This document shows positions 13,201 to 27,333 of a stretch of 64,000 bases of DNA, piece by piece. The notes under the pieces are model-generated. The model ran no database searches. It had not been told where the DNA came from and saw nothing but the letters and a program-made list of their open reading frames with translations. Position 1 is the first letter of the stretch; every line of letters starts with the position of its first letter. The position numbers and the translations under genes were made by a program. Source of the DNA: Chrysomallon squamiferum (Eukaryota > Mollusca > Gastropoda > Neomphalida > Peltospiridae); the NCBI GenBank assembly GCA_012295275.1, contig CM022673.1, positions 178,501 through 242,500 on the forward strand, read 5' to 3'.

Positions 13201-16200
13201 TATATATATATATATATATTTACATATTTTGATATACTTTATTCCAATTCAGAGATATTTTAATGCTAAATTTCAGTTATTCAGAATCTTACATTGTTTT
13301 AGCTTCAAGCTTTCTTTCTCGTTGCTGATGACATCATGGATCAGTCACTTACTCGTCGTGGTAGAACCTGCTGGTACAAGAAAGTGAGTAGTAATAGTAG
13401 TAGTAGTAGTAATAAATATATGCATTTAAATAGCACCCCATAAAGCAAATTGGGTGCTCTTCATACTTATGATAGTTGAAAAATATTTATGTGGAAAAGA
13501 TGTATGTATCTCACTAAGGAGCTGTTCACCTGTATAAAGTAATGAGAGAAAATTGTAATAAAATTTTAAAACATTAAAAACCTGCAGCCAATAAATTAAA
13601 GTAATGATAGAAATAGTTTTGAATAAAATTTATTTAACTGTATAAAAAATTTAAAAAGTTAAAATATTCATACTGATCATTACAGTTCCCTCAGATATTT
13701 ATAGATATAAGACAGGAATGGGCAACCTTTTTTGAGAAGTGGGCTACATGAGAACATAGCACATCATCAGGCAGGTTGTCCTACTAATAAACATTATTTT
13801 ATCTCAAGAAAGCCTGATGGGCTAGTTTGCCCATGACTGATAATAATCTGTTATTTTTACTTTTGCAGGATAATGTTGGCAACATTGCAATCAATGATTC
13901 TTTTTTTCTGGAGAGTGCTGTTTATCAGTTACTGAAGATTCATATTCGAGATCAACCATATTACACAAATGTACTTGAACTTTTTCATGAGGTCAGTGAT
14001 ATGAAAGTGGAAACTTCCTAAATGTTCTGATTTTATTAAAGTTACCTAGTAGTTTCATGGACACAGCATTTGACTTTGACATAGTTCTCCCTTAAGCAGT
14101 TAACTGACATGATTTCTCTTATAGGTATAGAAAATATTTCTCTTGCCAGGATATACATTTGTTTTGTTATAAGACATAACCAAATTAAAAATGAATGAAA
14201 AAGAAAGATGTTGCTTTGACTGTAGAGATAGAGAAATATTGGTGGGCATATTTGTTTTTTTTGCTATTTAGCATTATTGTTTTATTTTTATTTGTTCACT
14301 CTTTATATCTAATAGAAATAAATAATGTCTTGTATTTATTCAGTTAATACAATAATCTGTTGTATGTTTTTCTTACAAATATTACCTTCTTGAGACAAAA
14401 AGAAAAAAGACTAGGTTTTTTTTAAATTATTATTTAGTATTATTTTCACATTATTTTGTTTATATAATCTTTTATTTCTCTTTTTCATTTATATGTTAAC
14501 TTTATTTATTTATTTAAAAATGTTTTTTCTATTTCTTTTTTTCAGACAACTTTGCAGACTGTGATAGGCCAATGTCTTGACCTAACTACAGCACCCACAG
14601 GAGGCACTGTTGATTTCTCATCTTTCACAATGGAAAGATATAGTACCATAGTAAAATGGAAGACTGCATTTTATTCATTTTACTTGCCAGTAGCTCTTGC
14701 CATGCACATGGTTAGTAATGATGGAATGATTTAAAAATCCTTAAATTAGTGAAATAATAAATAATTTGATATTATTATATTGTTAATATATATATATATT
14801 ATTGTTTTTTTTTGTTTTTTTACATTATAATTATTTTAATTAAAGTGTTTATAGAATAGTATCCTATTTATTAATAATAAATAGCCATTTTGAGGTAAAT
14901 GTATTTGTAACTTCATTTGTTTTCTTGTTTTTTTTTTTCTTATTAATTAAGAATAATTATATTTAGTTGCTTCTATTTTTGTTTTGTTTTTTTATATTTT
15001 TGATTCATTAAATATTCATTATGATAAAACTGTTTTTATTATATCATTTGTTATTTATTTTATTCTTGTATTTTTGGCAGGCTGGACTTTCAAATGATAA
15101 ACAACTTGAACAAGCTAAAACAATATTACTAGCAATGGGTCATTTTTTCCAAGTGCAGGTATGTTCACAGTATTCAATCTTGATTGCTTAGCTGTATCAC
15201 TGAACAGATTCTTAATGTAAAACAGGTACTTCAATGTTAATCATTTGAAATTTATAATATGCTTTTGCTTTTATAAGTCTTCAAATTGTATCTGTGACAG
15301 TACAAATAAGTAATCTTTAAAAAAAATACAATATACTTCCAAGTTGTTATTGTTTTAGAACAGCCAGTGATCCTTGTTTAAAAAGTATGATGGTAAAATA
15401 ATATGGTGACAAAACATTTGAATGCAGCTATTTTACCCCATCACAACTACAGTTGTGATGCCATTGCATAAGTGGCAGAGCTATTGCTGTATTTTAATTA
15501 TGCTAGCAGAAACTTTAGAGCAAATTGGTGACCACAGAATTATGGCAGTGTCCAGATATTTTTAGCTATACTCTTTTGCTGTTTATTTTGTTATTAAGTT
15601 TGGATAGAAAAAAATAATTAATTAAAAATTAAAGCTTAGAAATATTCAGAATATGTTTGGAATATTTCTGCATCTCACCAGATTTACACTTTATCAGTTA
15701 TCTTTTTAAAAAAACAAAGAATACTTGGAAATAATAATATGTTTTGAATGAACCATAACAAAATAAAAAACAATCTGTGAAAATGTGTTTCAAAAGTTTT
15801 CAGTAATACTTGATTACTTAGTTATTTTGTTGTTACAATTGAAGGATGACTATTTAGACTGCTATGGAGATCCAGAAGTGATTGGAAAAATTGGCACAGA
15901 TATTGAAGACAACAAATGTAGCTGGCTTGTGGTGCAAGCACTAGAGAGAGCAAATCAACACCAAAGACAAATTCTAGAGGTATTTGTATGATTACTGTTG
16001 TATGTGTAGAAAAATGTTATAAAGTGCAAATGTTCTCCCAAAGACCAAAACATACAAATAGCACACACCTACACACACTGTGAACTCTTGTGTGCTTTTT
16101 TTTTTTACAGACTTTTCACCCTCACAAGCTTGTTAATTCATGTTTATATTTTTTAATTTTCAGGAGAACTATGGTCAATGGGATCCTAGTAAGGTGGCCA

Positions 16201-16364
16201 AAGTTAAAAGCCTCTACAAAGAATTGGATTTGGAAACAGTGTACAAGAATTATGAGGAAAGTAGTTACCAAGAACTGATGCAACTCATAAACAAATTTTC
16301 TGGAAGTTTACCAAAAGATGTTTTTATTTCTTTTTCAGAAAAAATCTACAAGAGACAAAAATAG
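10260..16364 (+). CDS. FDPS: Farnesyl diphosphate synthase (8 coding exons, 356 aa)
   Basis: The enzyme condenses isopentenyl diphosphate with DMAPP and then GPP to give farnesyl diphosphate, feeding sterol, prenylation, dolichol and ubiquinone pathways. Coding exons: 10260-10412, 12724-12858, 13303-13383, 13869-13991, 14546-14710, 15081-15158, 15845-15979, 16164-16364; every exon is a multiple of three and all introns are phase 0. Both aspartate-rich Mg-binding motifs are present: DDIMD (residues 105-109) with RRG after it, and DDYLD (246-250) followed by [14 protein letters not shown]. Phenylalanines at positions -5 and -4 before the first motif are the usual chain-length determinant of animal FPP synthases. 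The C-terminus KIYKRQK is the expected basic tail. Length matches the family. The start ATG follows directly on a splice acceptor; there is no obvious mitochondrial presequence. Polyadenylation signals lie near 16434-16445. An intact, probably functional gene. Confidence 0.97.
13713..13839. mobile_element. hAT-like MITE remnant in FDPS intron 3
   Basis: About 127 bp with imperfect terminal inverted repeats: the left end begins CAGGAATGGGCAACC and the right end, reverse-complemented, begins CAGTCATGGGCAAAC. The interior (gagaagtgggct, acatgagaacatagc) matches a second copy at 62730-62849, so this is a dispersed family. No convincing 8-bp target duplication remains. Confidence 0.7.
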
Positions 16365-16916
16365 TTACTTTTATAATTCTAAAGACTGTTTACAAGTTAC
16401 AAGATTGGCATTATATCAAAACAAATCTTAAAAATAAAATAAATTCCTCCTTATTTGAAGTATTAGTTCCTGCTTTGTTTGTATTATAAAGTTTTATCTA
16501 AGCTATTGAAATATTTTTTTTAAAAATAAAAAATACTCCAAGAACTCGTTTAATTTTAATCAACAAGAAATATAAATAAATATTTATTATTGGACTTTTA
16601 ACATTTTCTGTTGCTGATTTGAATTAGAACAAAATACTTTCACCAGATAATTTATTGGTAGAAATAGGTGTCAGTTTTGGTTAAGGGTTTTTATAATGGA
16701 AGTCACCATCATGTCTTCCTTTTATTAATTGTTTATAATAGATGTACATCAGCACTGAATACATGGACAGCATTCTCTACAATTAACTTCAGATGTCTTT
16801 AAGATGGTAACAGTTAAATTAAACAAGATGAAAACCACACATATAGTGAGATAGTCACATCAAGGCTGAACTTAAAACTACATGAAAAAAGTTCTGTGAT
16901 ATATATATATATATAT

Positions 16917-16985
<69 letters not shown>

Positions 16986-18137
16986 CATATTGAAGAAAGC
17001 TGTTTCATACTCTTTTGTGGAAAGGAACAAATTTTGTTTTTAATGTGCATCTTTATTGTTACCAAATGTTTTATTTTATATATGCATATAGTACGTTATT
17101 TACTGGATATATTCAGGATATGTGTATAAAAATGAATAATAAAAAATGGAATATATTTATTGAATTGTTTTAGTTTTAATTGAACTTTTATTATTTATTT
17201 ATTTAATGAATATATATTGATATGTGTTTAAATATCATGGTAACGATACATTTTATCTTTGTGCCAAAAACAAACTGAAAATGATAAATGGTTCACAAAC
17301 TGATTTTGAATGGTATTGTAATACAACTGTAGTAAAACGACATATTGGATTCATAGCTTAAACATTTTCGAATCAACAGCTGGCGTTATAATTGATTTTA
17401 AAATAGAACTTGATCGTTTGCAAAAAGGCACTGCGATAATTAAATATTTTTTTTATTAGTATGTAATGAAGTATATACATAAAATATATATTAAAAAGTA
17501 AACCCAACAACAAATAGAACAACATTGCGATAAATAAATATCTTTTATAATTATGAAGTAAAAAAATATATTTATTTTGCATTTAAAATTTTATTGTCAA
17601 ACAAAACTATAAATTTATTGCACTTTAAACAATAGATTTTATCAAAACACTGAAAAGCTTTAGATGCAAAGACGATTAAAGTTGTCACGGAAATCATCGA
17701 AGTTTTCCGATTGACAGGTGCTTGGAGTTACCGTTCTTAGGCGGAAATGGTTATCTTTTTGTGACGCAAGTTCCAATCATCTGTGTTTGTAAACATTGGG
17801 AGTGATTTTCACAGCCAAACAAAGACAGTGTTACGGACGCCTATTTTCTTTCCATTTAAAGACATATATGTCAGATATAAATATGAGAATGTTAATAATG
17901 AATTTATGGCGTTGACTTTGTTTTAAAAGTTATCCTTGATTGCAAATATTGAACATAAAAAATGAGCCTTTTTTAATGAGGCCAATGTGAATGTCATTTG
18001 CGTATTAAAAATGACTCGTCACAGTTATTAATTCGTCAGGTGACGCGATGATTAGAAATAGCAGATATATAGGTAATAAGGTGACGAAAGCCTCATCAAA
18101 CTGATGTTTGATTTGTGGCTTATTATGCTTAAAGAAA
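16365..18137. other. FDPS 3' UTR and intergenic region to ATG101
   Basis: FDPS poly(A) signals (AATAAA) occur at about 16434-16445. A long (TA)n tract with an internal AC block spans 16899-16988. The stretch 17640-18060 is less AT-rich, with unique sequence containing several CG dinucleotides; it probably holds the ATG101 promoter and 5' UTR. No other coding exon is supported. Confidence 0.5.
16899..16988. repeat. (TA)n microsatellite with embedded (AC)n
   Basis: Alternating TA for about 80 bp, with a short acacacac interruption near 16915-16924. Confidence 0.97.
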
Positions 18138-18227
18138 ATGAATGCAAGATCTCAGGTGTTTGAATTGGTGAGTTCATCTATTCATAATAATAATAAATAA
18201 ATAATATACAGATATTTTTATTATTCA

Positions 18228-18265
<38 letters not shown>

Positions 18266-19978
18266 TACTTGTATATTTATTTATTTATTTATATATTTAT
18301 CATTTCAGTTTTGTATCTAATGTAGCAGTCAGTCAGTTTTCTTTAAGTCATAAAACATATATATCTCTCGAAACCAGATGGCATATTAATTATAAAATAT
18401 TCTGAATTTAAAAAAAAGAAAATTTATTCACTAAAAAATGTTATAGATTTATATATATATACTTTTCCACTGTCCTCTAAACTGTTAAAAGTATTTATAT
18501 AAAATACAAATAATATATGAATAAACGTCATCACAGAAATTACCTTTTGTTTCTTGTATCTGGTGTAATACAAGTTCTTTGTTTGATGATTTCAGTCAGT
18601 AGAAGGTCGTCAAATTGAAGAAGTAGTCCAGAGTAAGTAAACTGTTTGTTCAAAGATTTAATAATATTATGATAAATTATTTGAATATACAAAAATAATA
18701 AATTTAAAAAAAAGAATAAGAAGCACTTCACTGACCTTTTGGCAAGTTAACAATTCAGTGTACAGATCTGTAATTCAGTTTATGCATACTACATCACACA
18801 GATAATCATATATATAGAATACTATACACAATACCAGTAGTTCATCATGTTATTATTCTCACAGTGATCAATAACATTTCTGTAAATTAATGAGGCTTTT
18901 TTTAATTATGGTGAAAAAATATTCATGTTTGATTTGTGGTTATCAGGCTTTGGATACTTATAAAATTATGAAACATATATATCGCTAAGTTTCTAATCTA
19001 ACAACAGTTGGGAAAAGTTGTATAAATAATATATTTTGTAGTAAAATAAAAATGTATAGATTTGTATCCCATTTTTATGAACAGTAGCATATTCATCAAG
19101 CTATTTTAAAATAAAATTATAATGTTATGTTATTTATTTTTTAAAAGGTATATTCCATACACTTCTGATGCATAGAACATTAGGAAAGGTATGTATATTG
19201 TTTTATTTGATTTTCACCAAACTGGTTTCTGGAAAGTGCTTTTTAATATTTTTCATATATTATAGTAACAATTTTGAGTGTTCAAACAGGAGATAAGAAC
19301 ACAAGTTAAACTGATGAGTAATGATAAAACGATTTTAAAATAATTTAAAAAGATGTATATTAACTTATTAAAATTACTTTGGAAAACAAAATAACAACCT
19401 GGTCATTAGGTTTTGTGGAGATACACACCAAGACATTAAACCAAAAAAATAATAAAAGACTGGTTGAAATGGGTGCTGAAGATCTGCCTGTGGTATAGTT
19501 TGATCCTGCAACTTGCCATGCATCAGACAAGAATCACAGTCCCTTAGCAATAACCCTTTCTTTAATCACTTAGGAAATATGTCATTTCCTTTCTTTTCCA
19601 TTTACACACAGACACATGCACATATAAGAAAGAAAAAAAGTTAATTTAATGGATTAAAACGTGAAAAAAAATGTTTAGTTAATATTCGACAAATAGTATA
19701 TAAATAATTACTAGAAACTACTTTAACAAATTTCAGCCTCTTAAAATTAATTTCTTTAGTTCTTACAAATTTTACTAATTTCTCTCAACATATACTAATG
19801 CACCAAACCTAAATTCCTGAGTGAAAAATGATACTTAACACAATTATATAACTGTTTTTCAGTTTCATTATAAGCAAGAACATAGCTATTCCATTGGAAC
19901 AGTGGGAGTTGTTGATGTAGACTGTGATTTTATTGACTTCACTTATGTAAGTCATTTTTGACAGTTTAAACTAATTTT

Positions 19979-20011
<33 letters not shown>

Positions 20012-22394
20012 TCATTTTGCAGAGATGTAAATTATTATTATTATTATTATTTTATTTTTTAAAATAAATTTATATTTTTATTTTAGCCTTAAAATAAACC
20101 AAAATTATTTAAATACTTTATTAACATGTGAATAAAAAATAAAGACATATAGTTTTATTTGGAAAATGTGAAAATATTTTATTAGAATTTCAGACAGGCT
20201 CCAAATAATGTTTAAATTTTTTTTTAACCTATAGCAACACACAAGCTTATCTAATTTGCAATATGACAATATAAATTTAATTTCAGTTATTTACTGAACA
20301 TAATTTGCTTTATTATCAATGATTTTTTTTTTGTTTGTTTGGGGGGTGCAGGTTCGTGTGGCATCAGATTTTCTCGAGAGCAGCATTAGAAGAGATGTCA
20401 GTTTATTCCGAGATGCACTGAGGAATTCTGATGGACCTCAGTCTGGTCAAGTAAGTCAGACTTAGCCATTTAATTGTTTTAAAATTATATCTAATTATCA
20501 AACAGGTTATTTGATAATAATTCATTAAGTTCATTGTGGTTTAGCCCAATTAATTGCCTATTACAGTCAGTGAAAATAGTTATAAAAAATAAAAAAGTTC
20601 TAATCAGCCCAACAAAAATACGTTTTTTATAGATTTTATTTATTTCATAGAAATTTACTGAATATATTTTAATGAAGCAATATTATAAGAAAAAATTCTA
20701 AACTTTCAGATATTAAATATTTACACGAAGGAAAAAAAAAATATATAACCAAGAGTTATTTATAAAATAAAATGGATTTGTTTTTTGGGGGGTTTTCTTT
20801 TTCTTTTCTTTTCCTTTCCTTTTGCTTTTTTTTTTTAAAGTATGTGGACCAAGAAATATTAACTAAATCATATTTTTAAACAGATAGCTTTGGAGTTTTA
20901 CCAGAAGAAGAGAGCTAGATGGCCATTCCAAGCCGAATGCATACCATGGGAAGTGTGGACCATTAAACTGGATGTGTTGACCCTGGCTAATGAACATGGT
21001 GTGTCATATTAATATTTTATATACTAGTATTTACTGATGCTAATAAATTCTGTTTGACTTAATGTAAGATTGTAGGTACTGTTGATGGTACTGAAGTCAA
21101 TAATAAAAACATACTTGAAATTTTTGAGTTTATTAATTTTCACTTATTGAGATCAGATGTGCAGTTTCAAAAGTCCTACATAAGCCTAATTCAATAAAGA
21201 AATACTAACTGTATTTAAATGCTTATAGTAATATATAAAAAATTAAATGTGCTCTTACTTTTTAAAATTCTGTTTAAGATTTTAGAAACATTCACGCATT
21301 TATTTTAGTTGATATAGGACATGAATCGTAACAATGCCTAAAATTATTCAACTAATGAAACAACTTTTTTTTCTTTTTTCTTTTAAAATCAGTTAATATG
21401 TTTTAAACAAATTTTAATTTACATTTTTCATTCAGAGCGTCAAGTTTGCCGAGAGAAAGTTGGAGAAATGCTAGGAGACAAGATAATGTACATTGCAGAA
21501 ACGATGAACAGACATGAATATGTGCCAAAAATGCCAGATCAATCAGATTTGGATTTAATTTTTGACACAGGCCAAGCTGATGTACAGCCATATCTATACA
21601 GAGTAAGTAATACACACAAACCAACATGTATAATATAATACATGACATTTATCATTGTAGTTTCATGATTTTTTAAAAAGCCAAATTGACATTTATTTGT
21701 ATATCTTTTCAACATAACTAATGCCAAAAAAAAAAATATATATATATTATATGAGATTTGTGAAATATTTGTTCACGTTATTTTGATGGCTATTATTAAT
21801 TTCTGTCACTGTGTGACATTATAAAGAAATTAATTCATAACTTGCTTTAAATTTTAGTTCTCAAAATAATTTGTTTTTTATGTGATAGGATTAACCATTT
21901 GACGTGCTATAAAATAAGATTTCATTATCCTTGACTTTTTCACTTGTATAATCTTTGCACAGAACACTCCATTACTAATAATGTTTTTAATATTTATCAG
22001 GAGCTTATTTATGATGATTAGCTGAATGTTTCAGAAAATATATAACATATATGGTCTAATAAAATTATTTATATTTCCAAGTTACCTTATTGTAAGATCT
22101 CTCATTACAAAGGACTAAAACAAAATATGAGAACCAAATTCATTTTATCTCTTTATATCTAATGTTGTGATGTCATCAATAGCTGTAAGAAACTTTATAA
22201 CAAATAACAAATAAAATAAAACTTAGAAGAAAGCAAAATATTTTTAGACTACTTTTGTATTTCACTTTAAGTTACATCTGTTCTATTTTATTTAATATTT
22301 TTCATAACAGATTTCACATCAGTCTACAGGACCTTCTTCTGCCTCAGTTGGAACAACCATGAGAAAGTTTCTCAAAGATACTCTAGCATTGTGA
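18138..22394 (+). CDS. ATG101: Autophagy-related protein 101 (8 coding exons, 218 aa)
   Basis: ATG101 is the HORMA-fold partner of ATG13 in the ULK1 autophagy-initiation complex. Coding exons: 18138-18167, 18596-18632, 19148-19188, 19863-19946, 20352-20450, 20884-20998, 21436-21602 and 22311-22394; all phases join to one 218-residue reading frame. Family landmarks are [50 protein letters not shown] and the C-terminus FLKDTLAL. The WF-finger residues W110, P111 and F112, which recruit downstream autophagy factors in the human protein, are kept at the same numbering. The start [10 protein letters not shown] ends exon 1 at a gtgagt donor. Exons 2 and 3 are tiny (37 and 41 bp). Identity is firm and the gene looks intact. 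Confidence 0.97.
19486..19557 (-). repeat. Possible tRNA-derived SINE head
   Basis: Read on the minus strand, a box-A-like element (TTGCTAAGGGAC) is followed about 40 bases later by a box-B-like element (GCAGGATCAAACTA), the spacing of a pol III internal promoter. It lies in ATG101 intron 3. Degenerate; could be chance. Confidence 0.35.
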
Positions 22395-24051
22395 TATACT
22401 TAACACACTGTTATGCTGATGCTAATACTGAAAGCTTAACATTGTGTAAAATATCTTTAGAGAGTCACTGATATTTTCATGGAAAATGTTATCTGATACT
22501 GATGCTGTTTTCTGAAGAATCAACATGAATTTAACTTAGAAAGACTTGCGTTGAGATACAATAACCAAAGTGGGCGATGCATTTGTAATAATGTAATGAA
22601 ATCTGATACATTGTTATTAGATAACTTGTTGTGATGCAAAAATGTGCAAATTCTGTTGTTGCTAATCAAGATATTTGATTTATGTAAATATTTATCTGAC
22701 AGTGATATCACAAACTGAAGAAGTTTTAATGTTTGTTCGTTGTGAGTGTGTGAAATATATGTCTCAAGTAGTTGAATGACAAAGTATAGAACAAAACAAG
22801 AAATGTCAAAATTAGTTTAGGAAAAACTTGTAAGAGAGATGGACAGTATAGCATCTCTTGTTAATAGTCAGCTGAAAGGTGAACACCAAAATCAGTACTG
22901 ACTGTTTTCAAACAGTTTAGAGAATTTGTTATTTTCGTTCACCTTACTGGGAAAGGTTTTTGTGTTTAGAGATATCCAAGTTTTGTAAGCAGTAATCATT
23001 TGTCAGCCAAGAAAGGAAAAGTCGGTGAAAGACAACCAAAAAAACACATAACATTATTAAATATAATAGTCTATATTGTGTTCCTCCCACAGTGATAAGT
23101 GAAAAAACAAACAAAAAAACACAAAAAAAAAACAATTCTTTGAAAATAAATATATGGTAACACTTCTGCTGGCTTGAAGTCATGAAATGAAAAAAAAAAT
23201 TCTGTGAAACTCGAAACCTATGTGATATTTTATACTCAAAACTGTCAACTTGCAATCATGAAAAAAAATTCTGATTCAAGTCTTTGGTTACGTGATGAAC
23301 TGTGATGCCCTGAAGGATCAGCGTATTAAGCTGTAGTTGTGTGATTCATGTTGCAGACTTGGAAATTATTAAGATGTAATTATTGTGATTCATTATCATC
23401 TTTCAGTTGAGTATCAGAATATTAAGCTGTTATTATTATTCATAATGTTTCTTGACAGGATCAGAGTATTAAGTTATAATTGTTGTAATTCATCATGTTG
23501 CGTTAAATTAGAATATTAAGCAGTAATGTCATGATTTACATTGCAGAATCAGAAATTATTAAGCTGTAATTATGATTCATCATGTGCTCTGCATACTTTG
23601 AAATAAGCTGTAAATTATGATTCATCAAGTGCTCTGCATACTTTGAAATAAGCTGTAAATTATGATTCGTGATGTTGCACTAAGAATTACTAAATAATTA
23701 ACATGTAACTTCATTTTGAAGAATCATAGAACATTAAGCTGCAGTTATAGTGATTCACCATATTGTTTTAAAGAGTCAGAATTTTAAACTTATTACTTCA
23801 CAAAATCAGGATACTAATAGGTTTTTGTTATAAGACATTACTTAGATAAGTGAATCATCTAATCAAATGATCATTTTGCAGATTAATCCAGTGATTGGAT
23901 AATCCAGAGTTAAAACTAATCATTGCTTTGTCTTGCCTTTCTAATCAGTAATTAAATGGCAATAAATTGGCTTTACAATCTTTGACACATTTTTAAAAAC
24001 AACCAAGCACAGGAAATAATTTGATGATATAAATTAAGAAATTTTGTTTTA

Positions 24052-24082
<31 letters not shown>

Positions 24083-27000
24083 CGAAGCATTAGTCACTTA
24101 CTTAATCCTGTGATAGTAACCTGAAATAGTATGTAATAATCTGACTATATTACTAAATAAAATATTTCATTTTTAATAGTAGATAGTGACATTTCAAACA
24201 ACAAATTATTATTATTATTTTTTTTAAATGAAATCTGAAATTTAAAAAAAATTTAATTATTTACAGTGAACCGAATAAATCATTAAAGATTATTCACTTT
24301 TTATAGAATATGTTAATTATACAAATATGTATGATTTCTTAAGCTTTGGGGTTTAATTATTTAATTTTTTTTAAATTCTTCCATCAATAGAGGTTGATGA
24401 AAATGATGAAATTATTAACAATCATGAAATATTAGTCAGTCTCAAAGTTATTAATAAATTATTTACTATCTTTTAGGCTGCAGTAGTCTTATAAATATTC
24501 TCATCTTTTCAAAAACAATAAGTTAGGAAGTATTTTATACATGACTGTTAGAAATTTTCTTATGCTTACAGTTTATGAGTAATTAATGCAAAGGTTTCAG
24601 CTTTTTCCCTGGTTTTGAGTTTGTTTTTCAATTTTTTATTTTATTATCTTTTTTTTTAATAAAAATATTATATTATTTTTTTTTTTTTTTTTTTTTACTT
24701 AAAATAATATTCACTTGTATCAGATTTACTAAAGGTAAATTTAAATATCAGACATATTTCTGCAGGTCATGATTTGGTTTGCCTTACAACTTAATGCCGA
24801 CTGAATCTACAGAATCAATTTCTGCTTCCATTTGTAATATGTACCTTTTTTTTCTTAAATTCATTTATTATTTTTATGAATTTTTTTAATTAATTATTAT
24901 TATTTGTTAGGACAAGCTACTACTGTCTTTGCAATCAGTAGCTGACATTTTCTTAGTTTAGATTTTTATACATTGTAACATGTTTTGTGATGATGGTGAC
25001 TAAGAAGTACCACAAAGATTTCAGGTGGGCTTTTTTTTTATTAATGTAATTTAATGACTTCAGAAATCTTTTTTGTTTCTAAACTTTGCCAGTTATGAAT
25101 GTCTCTTTGAAGTGTTTTCATTTTCATATTGCTTGAAGGCAAATTACCTTTTGCTGACAGTAACCAAGCTGAATATATGTGTTGTACATGTTTTTACCTC
25201 ATCATCCATCAGGTTAGTAGACTAGAGTTTCTACCAGAATTACAGAGATTAGTTAGTGATCAATGACACTAGATTAGTTTAAAATTTGATAATTCCAAGG
25301 GCTTTTTTTCAGTCAGCTGATGTTTTTGTACGGCTATAAGTTTCTTGTTGATGGTTTTGGGGGTTTTTTTGCTTTATTTTATTATTTTTATTTGTTTATT
25401 TTATTTTATTTATTTATTTTTTTTTTTTTTTTTTAAATGTAATTCCTTCACTGAAAATTTACTATATCCTTTCTTGAAAAGCTTTTTCTTTTTTCGGTTT
25501 GTACCATTACCCTACATGTGTTCCATATGTCAGTTTCAGCAGATGAATTTAACAATTAATAATATTGATAGTTTGACAAGACATTCAGTTTGCTAACATT
25601 TTATATGTGCCATAAATTCAAATTGTAATCATTACTGCAGTCCTAATGTATAAAACTAATATTTGTGACGTGTTCATAATGCTTAGACAAAAATTCATTT
25701 GTTAACAAACTCATTTTCAACCAAGTTTTACCCACAACTTCCAAAATTTATATCAAAGTAATTCATAGATTTTTAAAAATGCACAGTATGTCTATGGTGT
25801 CTAGTGTGAATATATCTGAGTGAAAGATAATTGAAAAGAAAACAAATGTTACATTAAAACAATGTTTTTTTTATTCGTTAGTATGTTTTGTATGTGTATT
25901 TCTTTATTATTTTTGTTTATTTTGTTTTTTATTTTAATTTTTTTTCTCTTGTTTTTATGTTGATTATTTACAAATACAAACATTACTTTGTCCATTTATT
26001 TTATCATTTATCACCATTTTCATTATTTATGTTTTTGATAATTTAGTTTTTGGTTCAGGTCTAATTTACATTAAATATTCTTTAGAGTTTATTAATTAAT
26101 TCCACTGAACCTGATAAAAATATATATATTTATCTTTTCTAATACTAAATTCTAATGCTAGTTCTTTTGTGATCTTAATCAAGATCAATTGGTTATTTGT
26201 ATTTTATATTGTTTTACTTATTTTATTTTCACTGTTTCTGAAACTTATTTTTAAGACAAAAATTTTTAAAAATAATTATTATAATAATTAAAATGGAAAT
26301 GTTTCGTTCACAAAGATAATAGACAAAGATGAAATTGTAAGATTTGAGTGACCTTTCTTGTATTAATAACAATTTATTTATCATTATTATTACTTTTAAT
26401 TCATGTCAGAGTATTTTTTGTTGTTTTTGTTGTTACCAGATAATATATTTAATATAACTTTCATTTCATTAGTAAAAAATTTAATTGCATTCTACTTACC
26501 AAATGAAAGCAGAAGAAATTTCAAAAGTGAGATTTTTTTTTTTTTAATATTTTATTTATTATTTGACATATTTTTGTTTGATTATATTTGTCCATTTATC
26601 ATATATGAATATATAATAATGTGTTTTTGATCAGATTGATCAAATTAATTTATTTCCCTATTTTGTGCTAATTTCTGTTTATTAATTATTATTATTTTAA
26701 TATTGTAATTTCACATGTATAATATTATCATCATTAGATTGTAGATTCATGAAACTGTAGATTACAGAAGAAAAAAAAGAATAGGTTTAGAGTAGTCTCC
26801 TTTGCTTGCCAGATGTCAATCATCTTTAAATGTATATTATACTGTGCTTTAAAATAAATATGTACTATTGTAATTATTATACAAAGTGTTGTTTCTCAAA
26901 TATAATCAGTGAGATTAAGAAAATTAGTTGTGTAGAAATAGATTTACTAACATATATTATTATTTCTAAATGCACAGTACACATTATGTATGGCAGTTTT

Positions 27001-27150
27001 TAATTATTTGTTATTTTTGTTTTACTGGAGTTATCCAGTTATTTATTTTCAGTTTGGAAATTTAAGTACAATTGTTGTTATGAAGATTATCTTATGTTCT
27101 GGGTGTGACAGATGTGTGATAAAATAAACCATTTTAATACAAAAACTTGG
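22395..27150 (+). other. Probable long 3' UTR of ATG101
   Basis: No coding exon is visible. A good polyadenylation site sits at the right end: AATAAA at 27123-27128 followed by GT-rich sequence (ggagttgttggtta) about 20 bp on. An earlier AATAAA lies near 26853. If the distal site is used the 3' UTR is about 4.7 kb. It contains a minisatellite (23310-23830), poly(T) runs at about 24060-24082 and 24677-24696, and otherwise AT-rich sequence. The extent is inferred. Confidence 0.4.
23310..23830. repeat. Degenerate minisatellite in ATG101 3' region
   Basis: Repeated blocks of the type attaagctgtaatt ... gtgattcatcatgttgca with 45-75 bp periodicity. The clearest pair are near-identical 45-bp copies starting at gctctgcatac (23586 and 23631). 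At least eight decayed copies can be followed by eye. Confidence 0.75.
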
Positions 27151-27333
27151 AGTTGTTGGTTAATATTGCTAGAAGTTTCTGAATGCTGGATATAGAGATG
27201 AATCATTTTAGACACAGTGAGATTTTAGGATGTTTTTCCGATTAATGACAAATTAAATCTTTTTACAAACTTATAGCATTCACTGAGTCCACTATGTTAT
27301 TACTTAAGTATCACAAATTTCATTTTTACTGTT

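Noticed and set aside
15439-15460. Short palindrome catcacaact/agttgtgatg in an FDPS intron
   Set aside because: Ten-base stem with a two-base loop is common by chance at this scale and has no context supporting function.
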